NCBI GenBank assembly: GCA_947591115.1
Contig: CANQCX010000094.1
Span: 1-7,591, forward strand
Source of the DNA: an uncultured Lachnospiraceae bacterium
GTDB lineage: Bacteria > Bacillota > Clostridia > Lachnospirales > Lachnospiraceae
Reading direction: 5' to 3'
Length of the DNA stretch: 7,591 bases
A program made the translations under genes and the position numbers. This document shows, in pieces, positions 1-4,466 of this stretch. Below the pieces are notes generated by a model. It made no database searches, was not told the DNA's origin, and saw only the letters and a list, made by a program, of their open reading frames with translations. The first letter of the stretch is position 1, and every line of letters begins with the position of its first letter.

Positions 1-1164
1 TCTGGTTATTGCTACATAAAATAATCTTCTTTCCTCATAATAATTATTTGTAAAATCAATCTTATAAGCTTTCCTGTCATATTGGGAGCATAATCGATAT
101 TCTTCCCCGCCCGTTTCTTTTTGTGATACAAAATACGCTCTTGCACCAAGCGAAGTGTAATAGCCGTCCGTTTCTTTTTCCGGTATCGGACAAGGAGGAT
201 TCCATTTCTCCATTCTTCCTGTTTCTTTTTCCAGACGGATAAACATATTTCCCCAGTATGGAGCAAAATACACATTCTTCTCCGTAACCGCAGCACTGCT
301 GAAAGGTTGTTCCATGCATTTTTGTTGATATGGCTGACTATTACAACTAAATGCTTCCGGCAAAGCCGAATATTCCCGTACCTTTCCAGTAAAAGGGTTC
401 CAGCATATAATCCGTTTCCCAACATGTGGAAGAAGCCATATGAACTCTCCATCTGGCACCATTGCTATGCAACCGCTATCAGGCTCTGTGTCTACTAGCA
501 GCTTCTGTATCTTCCCTGTCCGGCTGTCAATGGAAACCACCCGATTATCTGTCGGTGATGCAATCATCAAAAATGCACCGCAGACACAACTCCCTCCTGT
601 TTTCTTTTCCCCATCTTCTCTTGTGCCGAAAAGATATTGACCGCGGTTTATATAATCTATTTTTTGATCCAAAATGTCGTACCTTACAACTGCCGGATAT
701 TCGTCCGGTATCAAAAACAGATACTTTCCGATCACATGTGCGTCTACAAAAGCATTCGGCCGTTCGGTCAAACGCTCTAAAGCAATTCGCTTTTCGATTC
801 TTCCCTCTGCAACAACCAGAATGTCCTGCGCATTTTGCGGACATATATAAAGTTTTTCTCCAATTTCCAATGCTTTTATATAATACTGCGGGTAGATACC
901 AGATTCATAATCAGATAATTGGCAGACATACCGGAAACACCCGCTTTCGTCCATCCCATAAAGCTGATTCCGGCGTGTAATCTTCCATTTTCCGGTATCT
1001 ACCGGAAGATACGGATTAATTATCTCTCCTCTCCAATCTTCCGGTTCCGGTTTCGAATCAATATAACGGTTCAGAATAAACAATGGTTTTCCTGCAATTC
1101 CAAACATAGATGTAAGGGAAGAACCCACCTCTCCTATATGAACATCACAAAGCGCAATATCGTT
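1..1164 (-). pseudogene. C-terminal, beta-propeller-like half of the frameshifted transferase gene (runs off the left edge)
   Basis: I translated this frame by hand from 1164 to position 1. It is open for all 388 codons, with no stop and no convincing start of its own. It opens with DIALCDVHIGEVGSSLTSMF and GIAGKPLFILN. This is the expected continuation of the glycerophosphotransferase-like domain (in the family roughly ALSDAYYGD-SS-...GKPVMIQN), so the real gene spans both frames. The rest carries repeated hydrophobic strands followed by Asp/Asn-x-x-Thr-Gly-Lys turns: SIDSRTGKI (TGK at 517-511), WNPFTGKV (390-382) and EKETGRM (222-214), plus a weaker copy YDILDQKI near 679. Spacing is about 42-56 residues, as in blades of a Kelch/WD/PQQ-like beta-propeller. 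The number of blades is unknown because the end lies outside the window. An unsupported ATG at codon TSM-F (about 1105) could allow reinitiation, but its ribosome site is poor. Confidence 0.7.
1145..1164 (-). other. Frameshift junction between the two halves of the transferase/propeller gene
   Basis: The upstream frame reads ...SELK-RYCAL-stop (TGA at 1147-1145). The downstream frame is closed by a TGA at 1167-1165 and open from 1164 onward, starting N-DIALCDVHIGE. The switch must therefore lie within 1164-1145, and by family resemblance between about 1164 and 1158. The required shift is +1 (equivalently -2). No X-XXY-YYZ slippery heptamer or shift-prone rare-codon/stop arrangement is visible, and a -1 shift would give the wrong frame. 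Compared with remembered family members, about 19 residues are absent between SMRPRFLSKFSELK and DIALCD. A small deletion whose length is not a multiple of three therefore fits better than programmed recoding or a one-base sequencing error. Confidence 0.68.
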
Positions 1165-2263
1165 TCAATTCAGAAAATTTCGATAAAAAACGCGGGCGCA
1201 TCGATTCAAATGTTGCTTCTAACAGCGGATGTGGACGCCATATCAGACATGCATCCGTTCTCCCTTCAAAACATTGAAAGATGTATTCCATTTTTCGGAT
1301 AAACCGTATCGTATCTGACAGCATATGACTAATACTGGTATTATAAAAATATACTGTTTTATTTTTTAGAAGCGGCTGCCATTCTTCCTTCGCCGCTTCC
1401 GGATTTTTACACATTCGAATGATCCGGTCAAATTTTGGCGAGCCAAACGGTCTTACTTTTTCCCTTATGGAAGCCATCCGGAAAAAACGAGGATATTTTT
1501 CTCCCTGCACAATGATATCATCCACATTCGAATATACGGGACAAAGCGTCTGCCCTTCGTTTAGTTTTCCCGCTGTCACATAATAAGGAATATATACCAG
1601 ACGTTTTGTATATTTTTTTAGTTCTCCCGAATAATATTTAGGTTCAATGCTTGTTACATAGTTATAATTATCATATGGATTATGTATAAATATAACATCC
1701 GGCTGATGTTCCTCAAGATCATAATCATCATAGTGTATAATCGGTACATATTCTGGAAATTCCTTCCCTTCATAGTGGAACTTCTCAAAATTTCCATTGG
1801 CGTCCCTGTCATAATATGGAATTGGCATCACATAGGCGATACAATTCGGGTCGGCATCTGCTTCCATCCAGACACTCTCCAGTGAATCCCACATAGACGC
1901 TTTATATGGAAGAAACAACATTTCCAACTGCTCGCCGACATCATTTATACTGTCCGTAATATGAGCAGTCATCTGACGCAGAGCGCAAACTTCTCCTGCG
2001 GCAACCGTCTCTCTGCAAAGCAGTTTCTTATGAATCTGATAAATTTCTTCACAATATTCTTCTATGAAAGAAATTACCGCAGATTCCGCGCCCTCCGACT
2101 GCTCAATCATCTGCCCTAATAGAATCATTCCCTGCTGGGTTTCTTCTAACAGACCACAGACCGCTTCCGTATTACCATCCTTCATCTGCTTCTCTATTAC
2201 TTCATAAACCTGCTCCAATAGGCAAAGAAAATCTTTTGCCTGCTCTTTCTGCGCTTTTCTCAT
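1145..2263 (-). CDS. CDP-glycerol glycerophosphotransferase-like protein, N-terminal piece of a frameshifted gene
   Basis: This 372-codon reading frame begins at an ATG with AAGGA 7 bases upstream. Residues 1-115 are predicted helical and rich in Glu, Gln and Lys. From about residue 117 the sequence (FLPYKASMWDSLESVW, then IPYYDRDANG, PDVIFIHNPYD, LVYIPYYV, FGSPKFDR at 273-280, YNTSISHML at 307, WRPHPLLEATFESMRP at 342-357) matches, from memory, a clostridial family annotated as CDP-glycerol glycerophosphotransferase-like. These enzymes are GT-B-type and act in the cytoplasm on teichoic-acid-like surface polymers, but the substrate of this subgroup is not established. The frame ends at a TGA (1147-1145) just where the family normally continues into a second half of the nucleotide-binding domain. 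That continuation is present in another frame (1-1164). About 19 family residues after SELK seem to be missing, so the product is probably truncated and inactive. The region is AT-richer than the genes to the right. I am fairly sure of the family and less sure of activity. Confidence 0.72.
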   Translation of the reverse strand: MRKAQKEQAKDFLCLLEQVYEVIEKQMKDGNTEAVCGLLEETQQGMILLGQMIEQSEGAESAVISFIEEYCEEIYQIHKKLLCRETVAAGEVCALRQMTAHITDSINDVGEQLEMLFLPYKASMWDSLESVWMEADADPNCIAYVMPIPYYDRDANGNFEKFHYEGKEFPEYVPIIHYDDYDLEEHQPDVIFIHNPYDNYNYVTSIEPKYYSGELKKYTKRLVYIPYYVTAGKLNEGQTLCPVYSNVDDIIVQGEKYPRFFRMASIREKVRPFGSPKFDRIIRMCKNPEAAKEEWQPLLKNKTVYFYNTSISHMLSDTIRFIRKMEYIFQCFEGRTDACLIWRPHPLLEATFESMRPRFLSKFSELKRYCAL

Positions 2264-2375
2264 ACCTCTGTCCTTTTTCCGTAAAAATATTCCAAACTAT
2301 TTATCGTCAAATCTCTAACAAATTTAAAGAGCTTGTTTGTTCATTTCATCTGCTTTTCATGTTTATACTCTATAT

Positions 2376-2404
2376 ATCATAATACATATCTATATTATCT
2401 ACAA
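2376..2404 (-). promoter_or_regulatory. Possible sigma-A promoter for the transferase-like gene
   Basis: Read on the minus strand, TTGTAG (2404-2399) and TATGAT (2381-2376) are separated by exactly 17 bases. The -10 matches the consensus at 5 of 6 positions, the -35 only at 3 of 6. Transcription would start near 2369 and give a leader of about 105 bases before the ATG at 2263. The -35 sits just past the stop codon of the upstream membrane-protein gene, so the transferase gene could be transcribed independently of it. The region is AT-rich, so chance matches are likely. Confidence 0.35.
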
Positions 2405-2420
2405 GCTCATTCCTATCCAT

Positions 2421-2846
2421 CTATTTCTTCTTTCTCAGCAAACGGATGATCCGGTACTCATGATACGCGATGACCGCCAAAAGCAGACCTGCCACGATCA
2501 GTCCCGCCGCATTCTGCAGACCTGCGCCCAGCACGTCAAAAATACAGGGAATCAAAAGGCTGAACATAAAGATAAGCTTGACCAGTACCACCATGCGGAG
2601 CGAATACTGCCGGATCTTTCCGGTGCATTCCTCCGCCCGCAGACCGTTGATCCGTTCCGGATAAATGGCAAGAATGGTCAGCACCGCATAAACCGCGATT
2701 ACCAGCAGCAGATTCAAAATCAGCTTCCAGGGAGGAATCCGGTAATAGATCCCGTAAAAGCACTGCAATCCAATATAGATCAGTCCGATGACCAGACTGA
2801 CGGCTTCCGCCAATACGATCCATCCGCGCTGGTTTTCTTTTCTCAT
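2421..2846 (-). CDS. Small four-helix integral membrane protein of unknown function
   Basis: The protein has 141 residues. I chose the ATG at 2846 because AAAGGAGG sits 5 bases upstream. A longer reading from a TTG at 2867 would place that ribosome site inside the coding region. Four hydrophobic segments are visible at about residues 9-31, 41-62, 84-107 and 110-130, with basic ends (MRKENQR at the N-terminus, RLLRKKK at the C-terminus). A short charged loop (PERINGLRAEECTGKIRQ, about 64-80) joins helices 2 and 3. There is no signal peptide, catalytic motif or cysteine pair that points to a function, and I do not recognise the family. It is transcribed away from asnA (202-base divergent gap) and lies 157 bases upstream of the transferase-like gene on the same strand. 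Length, strong ribosome site and typical membrane-protein composition make it a real gene. Confidence 0.85.
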   Translation of the reverse strand: MRKENQRGWIVLAEAVSLVIGLIYIGLQCFYGIYYRIPPWKLILNLLLVIAVYAVLTILAIYPERINGLRAEECTGKIRQYSLRMVVLVKLIFMFSLLIPCIFDVLGAGLQNAAGLIVAGLLLAVIAYHEYRIIRLLRKKK

Positions 2847-2851
2847 AGCGT

Positions 2852-2859
2852 CCTCCTTT
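2852..2859 (-). promoter_or_regulatory. Ribosome binding site that fixes the start of the membrane-protein gene
   Basis: On the minus strand this reads AAAGGAGG, close to a perfect complement of the 16S rRNA 3' end, followed by ACGCT and then ATG at 2846. Its position decides for the ATG at 2846 over the upstream TTG at 2867. Confidence 0.85.
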
Positions 2860-2897
2860 CGGGCCAAGCGTCAATCTTCCGCTGTCCCTACAAATGT

Positions 2898-2906
2898 ATC
2901 ATAGCA
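2898..2906 (-). promoter_or_regulatory. Possible extended -10 promoter for the membrane-protein gene
   Basis: The minus strand reads TGC-TATGAT, an extended -10 element (TGn followed by a 5-of-6 hexamer). No good -35 is visible at 16-18 bases. Transcription would start near 2891, giving a leader of about 45 bases to the ATG at 2846. The same TGC-TAT-AT pattern occurs in the divergent asnA promoter. Confidence 0.4.
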
Positions 2907-2956
2907 TAAAAAAGATGCCGTTCCTAGAATTTTACTCAAGTTTTTTCATTCGATTC

Positions 2957-2984
2957 TTGAAATCATAATTCATTATGCTATAAT
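2957..2984 (+). promoter_or_regulatory. asnA promoter
   Basis: TTGAAA (2957-2962) and a perfect TATAAT (2979-2984) are spaced by 16 bases. The -10 is preceded by TGC (2976-2978), giving an extended -10. Transcription should start near 2991, leaving a leader of about 58 bases before the asnA ATG. It is the best promoter match in the window. Confidence 0.75.
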
Positions 2985-2998
2985 CTAAATCGAATTAA

Positions 2999-3023
2999 GG
3001 CAGACAGCATACTGATTTCTGCC
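2999..3023 (+). promoter_or_regulatory. Hairpin in the asnA leader
   Basis: GGCAGA (2999-3004) pairs with TCTGCC (3018-3023). Inside it CAG (3005-3007) pairs with CTG (3012-3014) around a CATA loop, with a 3-base bulge on the 3' side. The hairpin begins within about 10 bases of the predicted transcript start and ends 13 bases before the AAAGGAG ribosome site (3037-3043). It could stabilise the mRNA 5' end, or the palindromic DNA could bind a regulator. No run of T follows, so it is not a terminator. The leader is too short for a T-box. The role is inference. Confidence 0.45.
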
Positions 3024-3048
3024 GGATAAGCATATTAAAGGAGCCGCT

Positions 3049-4059
3049 ATGGAAAAACTTATTTTACCACCTGATTACCGCTCGGAGCTGGATCTGCATG
3101 ATACGCAGATTGCGATCAAAACGGTAAAAGATTTTTTTCAGGCGCTGCTTGCACAGCGTCTGAACCTGACTCGCGTGTCCGCTCCGCTGTTTGTGGATCC
3201 GGAAACCGGACTAAACGATAACTTAAACGGCTATGAGCGTCCGGTATCGTTCGGCATACGGGAGCAGGAGGAAAAAACAGCCGAGGTCGTGCATTCGCTT
3301 GCCAAGTGGAAGCGGTACGCTCTGAAAAAATACGGATTTTCGCTCAATGAAGGAATTTACACCGATATGAATGCGATCCGCAGGGATGAGAGTACGGACA
3401 ACATCCATTCCATCTTTGTCGATCAGTGGGATTGGGAAAAGATCATCCGCAAGGAAGACCGCAGCATTGACTATTTAAAGGAAACCGTCCGTACCGTATA
3501 CAAATGCCTGCGGAAGACGGAACAATACATATCCATCCAATACGACTATGTAGAGCTGCTTCTCCCGAAGGACATTTTCTTTATTACGACGCAGGAGCTG
3601 GAGGATATGTTTCCGGACAACACGCCAAAGGAGAGGGAATACTACATTACCAAAGCGAAGGGTGCCGTCTGCATTATGCAGATCGGCGGCGAAATGGAGT
3701 CCGGCATTCCGCACGACGGACGCGCGCCGGACTATGACGATTGGAATCTGAATGCGGACATTGTCGTTTACTATCCGGTATTGGATATTGCGCTTGAGCT
3801 GTCCTCAATGGGAATTCGGGTGGATCGGGATTCTCTCCTCCGCCAATTGGAGGCGGCGGACTGTATGCAGCGCGCCGAGCTGCCTTTCCAAAAGGCGATC
3901 ATCGACGAGCAGCTTCCGTACACCATCGGGGGCGGAATCGGTCAGTCCCGAATCTGCATGTTCTTCCTCCGCAAAGCGCATATTGGCGAGGTACAAAGCT
4001 CCCTTTGGCCGGAGGAAATGATCCGCGCCTGTGAAGAGCATGGGATCTCTCTTTTATAA
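3049..4059 (+). CDS. asnA: Aspartate--ammonia ligase (ammonia-dependent asparagine synthetase)
   Basis: AsnA converts L-aspartate, ammonia and ATP to L-asparagine, AMP and diphosphate in the cytoplasm. It is a homodimer related to class II aminoacyl-tRNA synthetases. The 336 residues match the usual length (about 330). Family signatures are seen in order: VSAPLFVDPETGLNDNLNGY (43-62), HSLAKWKRYAL (82-92), TDMNAIRRDE (105-114), HSIFVDQWDWEK (120-131), DGRAPDYDDW (223-232) and the class II motif 3-like GGGIGQSR (294-301). Together these form the ATP/aspartate site, and none looks damaged. The ATG has AAAGGAG 5 bases upstream. The gene has its own extended -10 promoter and a strong terminator 18 bases after the stop, so it is a single-gene unit. 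It makes asparagine directly from free ammonia, unlike glutamine-dependent AsnB. Identification is firm. Confidence 0.97.
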   Translation: MEKLILPPDYRSELDLHDTQIAIKTVKDFFQALLAQRLNLTRVSAPLFVDPETGLNDNLNGYERPVSFGIREQEEKTAEVVHSLAKWKRYALKKYGFSLNEGIYTDMNAIRRDESTDNIHSIFVDQWDWEKIIRKEDRSIDYLKETVRTVYKCLRKTEQYISIQYDYVELLLPKDIFFITTQELEDMFPDNTPKEREYYITKAKGAVCIMQIGGEMESGIPHDGRAPDYDDWNLNADIVVYYPVLDIALELSSMGIRVDRDSLLRQLEAADCMQRAELPFQKAIIDEQLPYTIGGGIGQSRICMFFLRKAHIGEVQSSLWPEEMIRACEEHGISLL

Positions 4060-4076
4060 AAATGAAAAATGCATAA

Positions 4077-4112
4077 CGTAAAAAAGGGAAACGGTTGTTT
4101 CCCTTTTTTACG
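4077..4112 (+). terminator. Intrinsic terminator of asnA, symmetric and probably bidirectional
   Basis: A perfect 16-bp stem (CGTAAAAAAGGGAAAC, 4077-4092, and its exact complement, 4097-4112) encloses the loop GGTT. The stem has a short GC core (GGGAAAC) followed by six T on the plus strand. The minus strand has the same A-stem-T layout, so it can stop transcripts from either side: asnA from the left, and nadE read-through or a gap transcript from the right. No other good terminator is seen after nadE. Confidence 0.92.
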
Positions 4113-4147
4113 CTGTATTTACAGCAGATGGATTTGGTTTATACAAA

Positions 4148-4282
4148 CTAGAGTATTGGAGATAAGTACGCGGCCTCGCAGGCATCCCGAGAGACTTTTT
4201 GTTCCCACAGGCTCATGTTTGATTCCATAAGATTGGCGAGAAATGGAATCATGGATGCTTGATTTCGGATATCCGAACTCAT
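4148..4282 (-). CDS. Possible small protein, 44 residues, unknown
   Basis: An ATG at 4282 opens a frame ending in TAG at 4148. The peptide starts MSSDIRNQASMI, has a middle NLMESNMSLWEQKVSRD and ends CEAAYLSPIL. Its mix of residues looks protein-like rather than random, but nothing in it is recognised. The ribosome site is weak (only GAGAG next to the ATG) and an in-frame TGA lies one codon upstream. It could be a fragment of an older gene, a small protein made from the candidate minus-strand transcript, or chance. Confidence 0.2.
   Translation of the reverse strand: MSSDIRNQASMIPFLANLMESNMSLWEQKVSRDACEAAYLSPIL
4221..4250. repeat. 8-bp perfect inverted repeat
   Basis: GATTCCAT (4221-4228) and ATGGAATC (4243-4250) are exact complements separated by 14 bases. 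They could form a hairpin in a transcript of either strand, or a dyad site for a DNA-binding protein. The role is unknown. Confidence 0.4.
4264..4277. repeat. 14-bp perfect palindrome
   Basis: TTCGGATATCCGAA is a perfect palindrome without spacer. With no loop it is a poor hairpin but a possible dimeric operator or the remnant of an element end. It lies 13 bases from the inverted repeat at 4221-4250 and within the possible small ORF, just inside its start. Confidence 0.4.
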
Positions 4283-4316
4283 CTCTCACTGCGCCAAAAT
4301 ATAAGTTGGAAAAGAG

Positions 4317-4371
4317 TTCATTACATGAAACAATCAACGACAGGCGTAATTGCAATACATCATGTAATAAA
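4317..4371 (-). repeat. 12-bp stem-loop, fully paired only in minus-strand RNA
   Basis: TTCATTACATGA (4317-4328) faces TCATGTAATAAA (4360-4371) across a 31-base loop. Eleven of twelve positions are Watson-Crick. The twelfth (4319/4369) is C-A on the plus strand but a G-U wobble in minus-strand RNA. The helix is therefore continuous only if the minus strand is transcribed, which mildly favours a minus-strand transcript. Confidence 0.4.
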
Positions 4372-4401
4372 ATGTTATATCTTTCTCTTGCCCCTATACT
4401 T

Positions 4402-4429
4402 ATTTTACATAATATCGTCGAAAATACAA
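4402..4429 (-). promoter_or_regulatory. Possible minus-strand promoter inside the gap
   Basis: Read on the minus strand, TTGTAT (4429-4424) and TAAAAT (4407-4402) are spaced by 16 bases, matching consensus at 4 of 6 and 5 of 6 positions. Phased A-tracts begin 3 bases upstream of the -35, where an UP element would sit. Transcription would start near 4395 and run to the terminator at 4112-4077, giving an RNA of about 320 bases. AT-rich DNA gives many false promoter matches, so this is tentative. Confidence 0.35.
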
Positions 4430-4432
4430 TAG

Positions 4433-4466
4433 TTTTTTTTAATTTTTTTAAATTTTTTTCAATTTT
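4433..4466 (-). promoter_or_regulatory. Helically phased A-tracts (curved DNA, UP-element-like)
   Basis: On the minus strand, runs of 4, 7, 7 and 8 A are centred at about 4464.5, 4456, 4446 and 4436.5, so they repeat every 8.5-10 bases, near one helical turn. Such phasing bends DNA. The tracts lie directly upstream of the candidate -35 at 4429 and overlap the last codons of nadE. The lysine-rich NadE tail (IIKLKKI) is encoded by part of this tract, so part of the A-richness may be coding. Confidence 0.45.

Larger units (their letters stand above)
4113..4447. other. 335-base gap between asnA and nadE with unexplained structure
   Basis: This stretch holds no gene I can name. Both neighbouring genes point into it. 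Its contents are listed separately: a possible minus-strand promoter with phased A-tracts at the nadE end, a long hairpin (4317-4371), a 14-bp palindrome (4264-4277), an 8-bp inverted repeat (4221-4250) and a possible 44-codon ORF (4148-4282). It could be a small RNA gene, a small-protein gene or decayed mobile DNA. I see no complete transposase, no terminal repeats with target duplication, and no match to tmRNA, RNase P or SRP RNA motifs that I can recall. Confidence 0.5.

Noticed and set aside
12..452. 146-codon minus-strand reading frame
   Set aside because: It is a shifted shadow of the continuous C-terminal frame of the transferase/propeller gene, and its composition (Arg/Leu/Ile-rich) is not protein-like.
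462..980. 172-codon plus-strand reading frame
   Set aside because: It is antisense to the propeller-encoding frame, which is open for the whole 1-1164 stretch and carries TGK repeats. No ribosome site is present.
1145..1180. Programmed ribosomal frameshift in the transferase gene
   Set aside because: The needed shift is +1. No slippery heptamer or shift-prone codon context is seen, and about 19 family residues are missing, which recoding would not explain.
2329..2408. Inverted repeat GAGCTTGT (2329-2336) / ACAAGCTC (2401-2408)
   Set aside because: It is only 8 bp with a 64-base spacer in AT-rich DNA and has no T-run, so it is likely chance.
2337..2909. 190-codon plus-strand frame
   Set aside because: It is antisense to the membrane-protein gene, which has a near-perfect ribosome site and clear hydrophobic segments. 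This frame is Gln/His-rich, as typical of shadows.
2991..3048. T-box or other riboswitch upstream of asnA
   Set aside because: The leader is only about 58 bases, and no T-box sequence or terminator/antiterminator pair is visible.
4113..4447. Insertion sequence in the gap
   Set aside because: Palindromes are present, but there is no transposase frame and no pair of terminal repeats with flanking duplication.
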